From contig NZ_CP182947.1 of assembly GCF_048320135.1 (NCBI RefSeq), positions 1,860,001 to 1,924,000 on the forward strand: a DNA stretch of 64,000 nt. Reading direction: 5' to 3'. A program made the position numbers and the translations under genes. Shown here in pieces: positions 24,350 through 32,929 of the stretch. How positions within the stretch are numbered: the first letter of the stretch is position 1; every line of letters begins with the position of its first letter. The DNA is from Ideonella_A sakaiensis_A (GTDB lineage Bacteria; Pseudomonadota; Gammaproteobacteria; Burkholderiales; Burkholderiaceae_C). Under the pieces are notes generated by a model. That model did not search any database and was not told the DNA's origin. It saw only the letters and a list, made by a program, of their open reading frames with translations.

Positions 24350-26587
24350 ATGGCTGAAGCCAAATCCCGAATCATCTATACGCTGACCGACGAGGCGCCC
24401 TATCTGGCGACCGCTTCCTTCCTGCCGATCGTGCGCAGCTTTGCCGGCGCCGCCGGCATCGAGGTCGAGGAAGCCGACATCTCGGTGGCCGCGCGCATCC
24501 TGGCCGAATTCCCGGAGCACCTCGACGACTCGCAGAAGGTGCCCGATACGCTGGGCGAACTCGGCCGGCTGACGCTGCAGCCCGATACCAACATCATCAA
24601 GCTGCCCAATATCAGCGCCTCGGTGCACCAGCTGGTGTCGGCGATCAAGGAACTGCAGGCACAGGGCTACAAGCTGCCGGACTATCCGGAGGATCCGAAA
24701 ACCGACGCCGACAAGGCGATCCGCGCGCGTTATTCGAAATGCCTCGGCAGCGCCGTCAACCCGGTGCTGCGCGAAGGCAATTCGGACCGCCGCGCACCGC
24801 CGGCGGTCAAGCGTTATGCACGCAAGCACCCGCATTCGATGGGTGAATGGAGCCAGGCCTCGCGCACCCACGTCGCGACGATGAAACACGGCGACTTCTA
24901 TCACGGCGAGAAGTCGATGACGCTCGACAAGGCGCGCGACGTGCGGATGGAACTCGTCACCAAGGGTGGCAAGACCATCGTGCTGAAGCCGAAGGTCGCG
25001 TTGCAGGACGGCGAGATCATCGACAGCATGTTCATGAGCAAGAAGGCGCTGTGCGACTTCTACGAGCAGCAGATGGAAGACGCCCGCAAGACCGGCGTGA
25101 TGTTCTCGCTGCACGTGAAGGCGACGATGATGAAGGTCTCGCATCCGATCGTCTTCGGCCATGCGGTGCGCATCTTCTACAAGGAGGCGTTCGAGAAACA
25201 CGCGAAGCTGTTCGAGGACCTCGGCGTCAATGTCAACAACGGCCTCGTCAATCTGTACGACAAGCTGGCGACGCTGCCGAATTCGCTGCGCGAGGAGGTG
25301 ATGCGCGACATGCACGCCTGTCACGAGCACCGGCCCGAACTGGCGATGGTCGATTCGGCGAAGGGCATCTCGAACCTGCATGCGCCGAACGACGTGATCG
25401 TCGATGCGTCGATGCCGGCGATGATCCGGCTGGGCGGCAAGATGTGGGGCGCCGACGGTCGTCCGAAGGACACCAAGGCGGTGATCCCGGAGAGCACCTT
25501 CGCCCGCATCTACCAGGAGATGATCAATTTCTGCAAGACCAACGGCAACTTCGACCCGCGCACGATGGGCACGGTGCCGAACGTCGGCCTGATGGCGCAG
25601 CAGGCCGAGGAATACGGCTCGCACGACAAGACCTTCGAGGTGGCGGAAGACGGCACCGCGAACATCGTCGACATCGCGACCGGTGAGGTGCTGCTGTCGC
25701 AGAACGTCGAGCAGGGCGACATCTGGCGCATGTGCCAGGTCAAGGATGCGCCGATCCGCGACTGGGTCAAGCTCGCGGTGACGCGGGCACGCAATTCGGG
25801 AATGCCGGTGCTGTTCTGGCTCGACCCTTACCGCCCGCACGAGGCCGAGCTGATCAAGAAGGTCAAGCTCTACCTGAAGGACCACGACACCAGCGGCCTC
25901 GACATCCAGATCATGTCGCAGGTGCGGGCGATGCGCTATACGCTCGAGCGCGTCGTGCGTGGCCAGGACACGATCTCGGCGACCGGCAACATCCTGCGCG
26001 ACTACCTGACCGACCTGTTCCCGATCATGGAACTCGGCACCAGCGCGAAGATGCTGTCGATCGTGCCGCTGATGGCCGGTGGCGGCATGTACGAGACCGG
26101 CGCCGGCGGTTCGGCACCGAAACACGTCAAGCAGCTGGTCGAGGAAAACCACCTGCGCTGGGATTCGCTCGGCGAATTCCTCGCGCTGGCGGTTTCGCTC
26201 GAGGACCTGGGCATCAAGGAAAACAACGCGAAGGCGAAGATCCTCGCCCGCACGCTCGACGAGGCGACCGGCAAGCTGCTCGACAACAACAAGTCGCCGT
26301 CGCCGCGCACCGGCGAGCTCGACAACCGCGGCAGCCAGTTCTACCTCGCGATGTACTGGGCACAGGCGCTGGCCGCGCAGACCGACGACAAGCAACTGGC
26401 GGCGCACTTCGCACCGCTGGCGCGCCAGCTGGCCGAAAACGAGCAGAAGATCATCGACGAGCTGGCTGCGGTGCAGGGCCAGGCGGTCGATATCGGCGGC
26501 TACTACCGGCCCGATCCGTCGAAATGCGCAGCGGTGATGCGGCCAAGCAAGACCTTCAACCAGGCGCTCGAGGCCGTCGCGGCCTGA
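24350..26587 (+). CDS. icd: NADP-dependent isocitrate dehydrogenase, monomeric type
   Basis: A 745-residue enzyme that oxidatively decarboxylates isocitrate to 2-oxoglutarate in the TCA cycle with NADP+. It belongs to the monomeric class (about 740 residues), unrelated in length to dimeric Icd. The start MAEAKSRIIYTLTDEAP, preceded by a GAGAGGA site, matches the family. Diagnostic stretches are present: SNRRAPxxVKxYARKHPHxMG-type substrate loop (here SDRRAPPAVKRYARKHPHSMG), MFSLHVKATMMKVSHPI, and the C-terminal DIGGYYRPD. It is flanked by hairpins and appears to be a single-gene unit. Confidence 0.96.
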   Translation: MAEAKSRIIYTLTDEAPYLATASFLPIVRSFAGAAGIEVEEADISVAARILAEFPEHLDDSQKVPDTLGELGRLTLQPDTNIIKLPNISASVHQLVSAIKELQAQGYKLPDYPEDPKTDADKAIRARYSKCLGSAVNPVLREGNSDRRAPPAVKRYARKHPHSMGEWSQASRTHVATMKHGDFYHGEKSMTLDKARDVRMELVTKGGKTIVLKPKVALQDGEIIDSMFMSKKALCDFYEQQMEDARKTGVMFSLHVKATMMKVSHPIVFGHAVRIFYKEAFEKHAKLFEDLGVNVNNGLVNLYDKLATLPNSLREEVMRDMHACHEHRPELAMVDSAKGISNLHAPNDVIVDASMPAMIRLGGKMWGADGRPKDTKAVIPESTFARIYQEMINFCKTNGNFDPRTMGTVPNVGLMAQQAEEYGSHDKTFEVAEDGTANIVDIATGEVLLSQNVEQGDIWRMCQVKDAPIRDWVKLAVTRARNSGMPVLFWLDPYRPHEAELIKKVKLYLKDHDTSGLDIQIMSQVRAMRYTLERVVRGQDTISATGNILRDYLTDLFPIMELGTSAKMLSIVPLMAGGGMYETGAGGSAPKHVKQLVEENHLRWDSLGEFLALAVSLEDLGIKENNAKAKILARTLDEATGKLLDNNKSPSPRTGELDNRGSQFYLAMYWAQALAAQTDDKQLAAHFAPLARQLAENEQKIIDELAAVQGQAVDIGGYYRPDPSKCAAVMRPSKTFNQALEAVAA

Positions 26588-26637
26588 GCAGGCTTTGCGG
26601 GCGCAGCGTGGATACGTTGCGCCTGCTCGCGTCAGCC

Positions 26638-26661
26638 GCTGACCGCCACGCCGCGGTCAGC
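26638..26661. terminator. Bidirectional hairpin between convergent genes
   Basis: GCTGACCGC (26638-26646) and GCGGTCAGC (26653-26661) make a perfect 9-bp stem with a 6-base loop. It sits 51 bases after icd and overlaps the stop codon of the convergent minus-strand gene, the usual place for a shared terminator. There is no T-tract. A second imperfect hairpin (GCGCAGCGT/ACGTTGCGC, near 26609-26630) lies just before it. Confidence 0.5.
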
Positions 26662-27019
26662 TGCGCTGCACTTCCATCACGCCCTGCGTGGTCGCCGACA
26701 GGTAGGTCGATTCATGCCGGCTCGTCAGGTGCAGCAGGATCTTGTCGGCCTGCCAGCGCACCGCCCGCCTGAGCAACACGCCGACCGCGACCAGCAACGC
26801 ACCGGTCCACACATGGCCGGCCAGCGCGGTCGCGATGCCGATGCCGATGATCGCGATCGCCAGCGGCGTCGCGTGGGTGCGCTGCGCAACGAAGCGCCGC
26901 GCCAGCACCGGATTGACGATCACCCGGAAGCGTCCGAACGGCAAGCCGTTGCGGAATTCCTCGAACGGGATGTATTCGGCGGTTTCTTCGCCGCCACCGG
27001 GCGGGATCGGATCGGTCAT
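26657..27019 (-). CDS. Small membrane protein of unknown function
   Basis: A 120-residue protein with an acidic, soluble N-terminus (about 1-50), two closely spaced hydrophobic helices (PLAIAIIGIGIATALAG and WTGALLVAVGVLL, about 52-85) and a basic C-terminal tail. No enzyme motif is seen and I do not recognise the family. It is convergent with icd. The codon pattern and a clean ATG support a real gene. Confidence 0.7.
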   Translation of the reverse strand: MTDPIPPGGGEETAEYIPFEEFRNGLPFGRFRVIVNPVLARRFVAQRTHATPLAIAIIGIGIATALAGHVWTGALLVAVGVLLRRAVRWQADKILLHLTSRHESTYLSATTQGVMEVQRS

Positions 27020-27101
27020 CGTCGCAGCAGCTGAGCTTCAAAAGCTCGAGCGTAGCCGCAAATCGGCGACCGGTTCGCCGGTCGCCCCGCCTGCTGCGCG
27101 A

Positions 27102-27656
27102 TCAGCGGTGCTTCTTGTCCTTGTGCTTGTGCTCGCCACCGCTCTCCATCAGCTGGCCGCGGATTGCGCCGGTCGGATGAACGGCGTTGTGCACGTTGAC
27201 GTAGAACATCGACGGATTGTTCAGGATGCGCTGCACGATGCCGACTTCGCCGGTGGGAAATTTGCCCATCTCGCCTTCGGTCAGGCAGTCGCCGGCCTGC
27301 CCGTCCTGCGGCCAGGCCAGATTGGCCACGACGCCGCCATTCGATCCGCGTGCTCCTTCGTGAATGTGTGCGGCGCGACCGTTGCCCGGCGCGAGTTCGA
27401 GTTCATCGACCTTTTTCAATTCGACGAGGATGTAGCACAGCGTCAACGGATCGCCATCGATGCCGAACACATAGGCCTTGCCGCGGCCGTTGGGATCGCC
27501 GGCCTTTTTCTGCCCCTCGGCCGGCACTTCCTCGCGGCCATCGAGTTCGGCCTCGAGCACCGGGTTCAGATGGCCGGCATGGGCATGCGGCGCCCAGGCG
27601 GCGAGCCCGAGCAGCGTGGCGGCGGCGATCGACGGGATCTTGTTGAACATCTTCAT
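27102..27656 (-). CDS. Secreted CHRD domain protein
   Basis: A 184-residue protein with a signal peptide (MKMFNKIPSIAAATLLGLAA, cleavage after AHA near residue 27) and an AAGGA site upstream. One CHRD domain follows: ELDGREEVP start, GRAAHIHEGARGSNGG with the conserved His pair, and the closing YVNVHNAVHPTGAIRGQL. The tail is very basic and His/Lys-rich (EHKHKDKKHR), which might bind metal or polyanions. It is a periplasmic or secreted protein of unknown role and a second member of the family seen at 3155-4204. Confidence 0.85.
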   Translation of the reverse strand: MKMFNKIPSIAAATLLGLAAWAPHAHAGHLNPVLEAELDGREEVPAEGQKKAGDPNGRGKAYVFGIDGDPLTLCYILVELKKVDELELAPGNGRAAHIHEGARGSNGGVVANLAWPQDGQAGDCLTEGEMGKFPTGEVGIVQRILNNPSMFYVNVHNAVHPTGAIRGQLMESGGEHKHKDKKHR

Positions 27657-27847
27657 GGTTGTTCCTTTTTTCGACAGGCAAGTGACGGACCGACGCCGGA
27701 TGGCGGCAGCATCTGGACAGCAGCCCGTGCAACACGCTGTTGCAGCGCTGCTGCCGATCCCTACGCAAGCACCGGCCAAACAGATGCAGCAGGCGCAGAA
27801 TCGGTGCAAACAACCGTCACCGACCACCGAGCGGCAAGGAGAAACCG

Positions 27848-28573
27848 ATGTCACTGCCTCCGATCGTCCTCGTCCACGGCGCCTGGGGCGGCGCATGGAT
27901 CTGGCGCAGAGTCCTCGGGCCGCTGCGCGCCGCCGGCCACGAGGTCCATGCGGTGACGCTGACCGGCGACGGCGAACGGGCCCATCTGCGCCATCCCGGC
28001 ATCACGCTGCAGACCCACATCGCCGATGTCGTCGGCCTGGTCGAGGCGGAAGAACTCGACGACATCGTGCTGGTCGGCCACAGCTATGGCGGCATGGTGA
28101 TCACCGGCGCGGCCGATCGGCTGCTCGGCCGCGGCACGGCTTCGCTGCGCCACCTCGTCTACGTCGATGCGATGGTGCCGCTGCCCGGCGAAGGCTGGGG
28201 CGACAAACACAGTGCCGAGGTCGTCGCCGCCCGCACCGAGGCAGCACGCGCGAACAACCATGCGTTGCCGCCGCCGGATCCGGCCGATTTCGGCCTTGCC
28301 GGCGCCGACAGCGACTGGCTGCAGCGCCGCCAGGTGCCGCATCCGTTCGGCCCCTACCGCGAGCCGCTCGATTTCGACGGCGCCCGCTGGGCAGCGATCC
28401 CGCGCAGCTTCATCGACTGCAACCAGCCCGCCTATCCGACGATCGACGCGATGCGCAAGCGGGTCCGCGAATTGCCGGGCTTCGACGTGGTCGAGATCGC
28501 CACCGGCCACTGCCCGATGGTCAGCGAGCCGCAGGCGCTGGTGCGGCATCTGCTGGCGATGGCGGCGCGCTGA
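27848..28573 (+). CDS. Alpha/beta fold hydrolase
   Basis: A 241-residue serine hydrolase of the esterase EstC/salicylate-esterase-like subgroup. The start is set by AAGGAG 7 bases upstream. HGAWGGAWIW is the oxyanion motif (residues about 10-19), GHSYGGM the nucleophile elbow (Ser near 80), and the C-terminal ATGHCPM carries the catalytic His. No signal peptide. The substrate is unknown. It heads a run of four same-strand genes (hydrolase, oxidoreductase, OsmC, FMN reductase) with gaps of 43 and 46 bp and one overlap. Confidence 0.88.
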   Translation: MSLPPIVLVHGAWGGAWIWRRVLGPLRAAGHEVHAVTLTGDGERAHLRHPGITLQTHIADVVGLVEAEELDDIVLVGHSYGGMVITGAADRLLGRGTASLRHLVYVDAMVPLPGEGWGDKHSAEVVAARTEAARANNHALPPPDPADFGLAGADSDWLQRRQVPHPFGPYREPLDFDGARWAAIPRSFIDCNQPAYPTIDAMRKRVRELPGFDVVEIATGHCPMVSEPQALVRHLLAMAAR

Positions 28574-28616
28574 CGGCGTTGCGCGCCGCACCGCCGATCT
28601 GGTGCAACATCGGCGG

Positions 28617-29558
28617 ATGAACCAGACCCCCCGCTTCGGCATCGGCATTCTCGGCACCGGCATCATGGGCCGGCGCATGGCGACGGCGCTGGCGGCCCAT
28701 CCGCGCTTCGATGTCATTGCCATCTGGGACCCTTCGCCTGCGGCGCTCGATGCCGCGCAGCCCTTGTGTCCCATTGCCCGCCGCGCCACCGGCATCGCCG
28801 ATCTGGTGGCCGATCCGGCGGTCGATCTGGTCTATGTCGCATCGCCGCCGGCACACCACCTGAACGCGGTGCAAGCCGCACTCGCCGCCAGCCGCGCGGT
28901 GTTGTGCGAAAAACCATTGGCCGCCGACACCACCCAGGCCGGGGCGCTGCGTGACGCGGCCGACGCGGCCTCGCGACCGACCGCAGTGCATTTTCCATTT
29001 GCCCGCTCGGCGGCAAGCCGGCGGCTGATCGAGCTGGTGCATGGCGGCGAGCTCGGCGATGTCGTCGACGCCCGCATCACGCTGCGTTTTGCGCAGTGGC
29101 CACGGCCGTGGCAGGCGGCGGCCAGCGACTGGCTGGCCGGGCCCGACGAGGGCGGCTTCACGCGCGAGGTGCTGTCGCATTTCGTTTTTCTTGCGCAGCG
29201 GCTGTTCGGCCCGGCCGAGGTCGCCGATGTGTTGCTGAGCCGCGAGCCGGGCCAGACCGAAACCGCGCTGCGGGCGCAGCTGGTGCACAGACAAGGCAAG
29301 GTCAGCATCGATGCGGCGGTGGCCGGTGACATCGCGGACAGCAACCGCTTCGAGGTCCATGGCAGCCGCTCCAGTGCCGCGCTGGTCGACTGGGCAAGGC
29401 TCGACTACGGCGGCCAGATCAGCGAGCGCAGCGAATCGATGCCGGCGACGCTCGATGCGCTGGCCGCAATGCTCGAAGGCCGAACCGACCATGGTCTTGC
29501 GAGCTTCTCCGAAGCCGCTTCGGTGGTGCACAACATCGAGGCGATGCTGCAAGGCTGA
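28617..29558 (+). CDS. Gfo/Idh/MocA family NAD(P)-dependent oxidoreductase
   Basis: A 313-residue dehydrogenase. The Rossmann motif GILGTGIMGRRMA lies at residues 10-22, the EKP motif (VLCEKPLA) near residue 100, and the C-terminal alpha/beta domain follows, as in glucose-fructose oxidoreductase and inositol dehydrogenase relatives. Substrate is probably a sugar, cyclitol or related alcohol, but nothing nearby identifies it. It is 43 bp downstream of the alpha/beta hydrolase. Confidence 0.88.
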   Translation: MNQTPRFGIGILGTGIMGRRMATALAAHPRFDVIAIWDPSPAALDAAQPLCPIARRATGIADLVADPAVDLVYVASPPAHHLNAVQAALAASRAVLCEKPLAADTTQAGALRDAADAASRPTAVHFPFARSAASRRLIELVHGGELGDVVDARITLRFAQWPRPWQAAASDWLAGPDEGGFTREVLSHFVFLAQRLFGPAEVADVLLSREPGQTETALRAQLVHRQGKVSIDAAVAGDIADSNRFEVHGSRSSAALVDWARLDYGGQISERSESMPATLDALAAMLEGRTDHGLASFSEAASVVHNIEAMLQG

Positions 29559-29604
29559 TCGGCTGTGCCAAGATCGACACCTGTCGATACCGGGAGCCAC
29601 TCAG

Positions 29605-30006
29605 ATGGAGCAGATCCAGCTTCGCAATCCGGCCGGCTTCGGCCAGCAGATCACCGCCCGCAGCCACCAATTCGTCTCCGACGAGCCCACCAGCAACGGT
29701 GGAGGGGACACCGGACCGGCGCCTTATGAACTGCTGCTGGCGGGCCTCGCGTCCTGCACCTCGTTGACGCTGCGGATGTATGCGCAGCGCAAGGGCTGGG
29801 AACTCGGCTCGATTTCGATCGATGCGCAGATCGCCAAGGATGCCGATGGCAACGAGGTGATCGAGCGGCGGATCTCGTTCGGTGCTGAATTGTCCGACGA
29901 GCAGCGTGGGCGGCTTGCCGAAATCGCCGACAAGACGCCGGTCACGCGAACCGTCCGCCGCGGCACGACGATCCACACGACGATCGATCCGGTACCAGCG
30001 CGATGA
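29605..30006 (+). CDS. OsmC family protein (peroxide reductase-like)
   Basis: A 133-residue OsmC/Ohr superfamily protein. The start MEQIQLRNP is chosen over a longer frame that overlaps the previous gene. The pattern GPAPYELLLAGLASCTSLTLRMYAQRKG, centred near residue 50, carries one of the redox cysteines (ASC); the second conserved Cys of Ohr proteins is not evident, so peroxidase activity is uncertain. It overlaps the next gene by 4 bases. Confidence 0.87.
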   Translation: MEQIQLRNPAGFGQQITARSHQFVSDEPTSNGGGDTGPAPYELLLAGLASCTSLTLRMYAQRKGWELGSISIDAQIAKDADGNEVIERRISFGAELSDEQRGRLAEIADKTPVTRTVRRGTTIHTTIDPVPAR

Positions 30007-30596
30007 GCGGGCTGTCGATACTCGTCATCGCCGGCAGCGAACGCCAGGGCTCGTTGAATCAGCGGCTGGCACGCGCCGCATCGACGCGGTTGCAGGCGCT
30101 CGGCCACCAGACCACCGCATTCAGCCTGCGCGAGCTGCAACTGCCGATCTACGACGGCGACATCGAGGCGGCGTCGGGGATTCCGGACAGCGTCGACCGG
30201 ATGCGTCAGGCGATGCTCGACAGCGATGCGGTGCTGGTCGTCACGCCGGAATACAACGGCTTTCCGACCCCGCTGGTGATCAATGCCTTCGACTGGTTGT
30301 CGCGGATCAAGGACAAGGCAGAGACGCCGGGCGGGCTCTCCGCGACGGCCGGCAAGCCGGTCGCACTGTTGTCGGCGGCGCCCGGTCCGCTCGGCGGATT
30401 GCGCTCGATGAATTTTCTGCGCCAGTATCTGCAGATGGCGTTTGCAATGGTCGTCGTGCCCCAGCAGTTTGCGCTCGGCCGCGCTGGCGATGCCTTCGAT
30501 GAAGCCGACGCCCTGAAGGACGAGACCGCAGCGAAATCGGTCGACCGGGTACTGCATGCGCTGGTCAAGCTCGCCACAGCTCTGCGAACGAGTTGA
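30003..30596 (+). CDS. NADPH-dependent FMN reductase
   Basis: A 197-residue flavodoxin-like reductase. The phosphate-binding loop (AGSERQGSLNQRLA, residues 10-23) and the VVTPEYNGFPTPLVINAFDWL motif near residue 80 are typical of the FMN_red family, which reduces FMN, quinones or azo dyes. It overlaps the OsmC gene (ATGA), so the two are translationally coupled, hinting at a shared role in redox or electrophile stress. Confidence 0.9.
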   Translation: MSGLSILVIAGSERQGSLNQRLARAASTRLQALGHQTTAFSLRELQLPIYDGDIEAASGIPDSVDRMRQAMLDSDAVLVVTPEYNGFPTPLVINAFDWLSRIKDKAETPGGLSATAGKPVALLSAAPGPLGGLRSMNFLRQYLQMAFAMVVVPQQFALGRAGDAFDEADALKDETAAKSVDRVLHALVKLATALRTS

Positions 30597-30660
30597 TGCG
30601 ACTGCACAGACTGTGAGATCCACGCACCCGCCCGATCAAGTGCCGCAGCGGAACAGGGCG

Positions 30661-30813
30661 ACGCTGAATGAGTCCCCGCGAGTGAGCGCGCCTTGGTTTC
30701 GGATGGGCTGCAAGACGCAAACCACAGCCATAGCCCCTGCTATGGCGAGGATTTGCAACGCCGCAGACCGCCGAAAGCAAGGATGCGCTCGCCGTGAGGG
30801 ACTTGTTCAGCGT
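30661..30813. repeat. 153-nt near-perfect intergenic palindrome
   Basis: The left arm (30661-30702) and the right arm (30771-30813) are imperfect reverse complements over about 42 bases. The centre is a perfect hairpin CCATAGC-ccct-GCTATGG (30728-30745). Together they could fold into one long cruciform or RNA hairpin. The 288-bp gap that holds it (30597-30884) has no gene. It may be a MITE-like or REP-like dispersed element; no terminal direct repeats were identified. Confidence 0.7.
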
Positions 30814-30844
30814 TGCCCAAAGCTTTGCCGGGCCGCCAGCGGCG

Positions 30845-30879
30845 CCCCCCGGGGGCTGCGCCGAAGGCGCTCCGGGGGG
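30845..30879. terminator. GC-rich double hairpin at the 3' end of two convergent genes
   Basis: CCCCCCGG (30845-30852) pairs with CCGGGGGG (30872-30879), and inside it GCGCC (30858-30862) pairs with GGCGC (30866-30870). It ends 5 bases before the stop of the minus-strand CAP gene and follows the palindrome. It is a terminator-like structure without a T-run, and resembles short repeats common between genes of GC-rich betaproteobacteria. Confidence 0.45.
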
Positions 30880-30884
30880 ACTGT

Positions 30885-31469
30885 CTATGGTCCGGCCAGA
30901 TCCATCGTCCAGAAGGTGCGGTAACGGATCGGCTGCTCTGCCGGCATGCAGGCGGCACCGACATCGGTGAAATACGGATTCATCAGATTGGCGCAATGGC
31001 GCGGGCTGCGGTGCCAGCGGGCGACGATTTCCTCCGGGCTGCTGCCGCCGGCCGAGATGTTCTCGGCATATTCACCCCACTCGTAGCCGGCAGCCGCGAT
31101 GCGCTGCGCCACCGTCATGCCGGTGCGCGAACTGGTGTGGTGGAAATGATGGGTGCTGGCCATCTCGGCGACATGGCCGTGCGCCGCGCTGGTCAGGCGT
31201 GCATTCCACCGCACCGGACTGGCCGGCCCGAAATTGCCATAGGCACCGCAGCTCGCGCCGACCGCACGCATGCGATTGATCAGTTCGAGGAAGCGGGCCT
31301 CGAAGCGGTCGATGCCGCAATTGGCAGGGCGTACCGCCCGTGTATCGCCGTGGAGGCGGAAGGCGTCGGTGTCGGCAGAGCGCGACCCCGAATCGGATGC
31401 CTGGGCGGGATGGAACAGCGCGAGCGCAAACAGCAGCGATGACGCGCGTAGAAAGGAAGACAGGAACAC
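30885..31469 (-). CDS. CAP domain (SCP/PR-1-like) secreted protein
   Basis: A 194-residue protein starting at a GTG (31469) because no ATG lies in a sensible position; the next ATG upstream in frame would give a 90-residue extension overlapping a neighbour. The N-terminus is a good signal peptide (hydrophobic SSLLFALALFHPAQA). The CAP domain covers about 50-194: ELINRMRAVGASCGAY, HVAEMASTHHFHH, GEYAENISAGGSS, HSPRHC-like HRSPRHCANLMNP and GAACM. Bacterial CAP proteins are secreted, of unclear function. The nearest upstream gene on this strand (97-residue membrane protein) ends 109 bp before. Confidence 0.82.
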   Translation of the reverse strand: MFLSSFLRASSLLFALALFHPAQASDSGSRSADTDAFRLHGDTRAVRPANCGIDRFEARFLELINRMRAVGASCGAYGNFGPASPVRWNARLTSAAHGHVAEMASTHHFHHTSSRTGMTVAQRIAAAGYEWGEYAENISAGGSSPEEIVARWHRSPRHCANLMNPYFTDVGAACMPAEQPIRYRTFWTMDLAGP

Positions 31470-31578
31470 GCAGCAAACCCTTCGTCTGGGCGGTGTAGGA
31501 CAACAACGAATGCGTGTGTAGGATTTTGCCGGCCAGTCGAGGCCGCCAATGCGCGGATAAGCCGGCTTTGTCGGGTGC

Positions 31579-31872
31579 TCACAACAGGATTGCGATCGCC
31601 AGCCAGGCCAGAGATGCCACGACGACCAATGGCGGCGCGGCTTTGCGCGTGATCGCCGCGAAGAGAAACAGGTTGTAAGGCAGCGTGCCGAAGTGCAGCA
31701 GCACGCCGGTCCACAGCGGCGCACCGTTGGCAACGACCAGCAACGCGCTCGTGCTGAACGACAGGTTGACGAGCGTTCCTACCAGCACCATGTCGCGCCA
31801 GAACAGCGTGCGCAGTTCGACCTCGCCACGCCAGCGCCGTGCAAAAAATCCCTGTTTCGGCCGTTCGCTCAT
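31579..31872 (-). CDS. Small three-helix membrane protein of unknown function
   Basis: A 97-residue protein starting at 31872 (MSERPKQGFFARR). It has a positively charged N-terminus of about 20 residues and three hydrophobic helices (FWRDMVLVGTLVNLSFSTSALLVV, LWTGVLLHFGTLPYNLFLFAAI and PPLVVVASLAWLAIAILL; these are seen as ranges about 24-47, 52-74, 79-97). I do not recognise the family. It is divergent from the PanE-like gene (85 bp between starts). Confidence 0.72.
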   Translation of the reverse strand: MSERPKQGFFARRWRGEVELRTLFWRDMVLVGTLVNLSFSTSALLVVANGAPLWTGVLLHFGTLPYNLFLFAAITRKAAPPLVVVASLAWLAIAILL

Positions 31873-31957
31873 CGAGCGGAATTCTGCGCGAAGCCGGCCG
31901 GTCAACGCACACCGGCGAGGCATACTTGGCGGCCACAGCGGCATGCAGGAGTGCGGG

Positions 31958-32908
31958 ATGACAGCAGGTTTGAACTCGACCGTCGTCGTCGGCGCCGGCG
32001 CGGTCGGCGGGTTTTTTGGTGCGATGCTGGCGCGTGCCGGTCATCCGGTGACGCTGATCGGCCGCGCAGCGCATGTGCAGGCCATCGAGGCCAACGGTCT
32101 GCAGTTGCGCAAGGATGGCAAGGTCGAGGCGATCCGCACTGCGGCGACGACCGACATGAATGCGGTTGGTGATGCCGATCTGGTGCTGTTCTGCGTCAAA
32201 TCGACCGATACCGAGACGGTCGCGCGGCAGATCGCACCACTGCTGAAGGACGATGCGCTGGTGCTGAGCCTGCAGAACGGTGTCGACAATGCCTCATCGA
32301 TTGCCCGCCATGTCCGGCAGACCGTCGTGCCGACGGTGGTGTATGTCGCGACCTCGATGCCGGAGGCCGGCGTCGTCGCCCACCATGGGCGGGGCGACCT
32401 GGTGATCGGGCCGCTGGATGCCGCGGCGGTCGACGATGTGGCGCTGCGCCGTCGCCTCGATGCGGTTGTCGAGTTGTTTGCGAAGGCCTCGGTGCCGGTC
32501 GTGATCTCGGCCGACGTGATCGGCGAACTGTGGAGCAAGCTGCTCGTCAATTGCGTCTTCAACCCGATCTCGGCGATTGCCCAGCTGCCTTATGGCCGGA
32601 TGGTTGCGCTGCCGGAAATCCGCCAGACGATGGACGCGGTGATTCGCGAGGTGGTCGCGGTGGCGCAGGCCGACGGCCAGAAACTGACCTTCGACGTCGC
32701 CAGCGCGGCGGTCGACAAGATCGCCGCAGGCATGCCGACTCAGATGTCGTCGACCGCACAGGACGTCGCGCGCGGCAAGCCGAGCGAGATCGACCACCTG
32801 AACGGCTTCATCGTCCGCCGCGGCGGCGAACTCGGCGTGCCGACGCCGGTCAACCAGGCGCTGCACGCGCTGGTCAAGCTGATCGAGTCCGGCCGCGCAG
32901 CCGTCTGA
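31958..32908 (+). CDS. Ketopantoate reductase family (2-dehydropantoate 2-reductase)
   Basis: A 316-residue NADPH-dependent reductase. The start at 31958 has an AGGAG site 7 bases upstream, better than the ATG at 31943. The Rossmann motif GAGAVGGFFGAMLARAG spans about residues 12-28, KST (VLFCVKSTDTE) near 75, SLQNGVDN near 105 and the catalytic Lys region ELWSKLLVNCVFNPISAI near 195. Length is normal. Canonical PanE makes pantoate for coenzyme A, but paralogues are common and no pan genes are near, so I leave the symbol empty. Confidence 0.88.
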   Translation: MTAGLNSTVVVGAGAVGGFFGAMLARAGHPVTLIGRAAHVQAIEANGLQLRKDGKVEAIRTAATTDMNAVGDADLVLFCVKSTDTETVARQIAPLLKDDALVLSLQNGVDNASSIARHVRQTVVPTVVYVATSMPEAGVVAHHGRGDLVIGPLDAAAVDDVALRRRLDAVVELFAKASVPVVISADVIGELWSKLLVNCVFNPISAIAQLPYGRMVALPEIRQTMDAVIREVVAVAQADGQKLTFDVASAAVDKIAAGMPTQMSSTAQDVARGKPSEIDHLNGFIVRRGGELGVPTPVNQALHALVKLIESGRAAV

Positions 32909-32929
32909 CCGGCAGCGCCGTCAGCGCCG

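Noticed and set aside
23987..26407. An 806-codon minus-strand frame opposite icd
   Set aside because: Icd is a well conserved 745-residue enzyme on the plus strand and the antisense frame has no recognisable domain.
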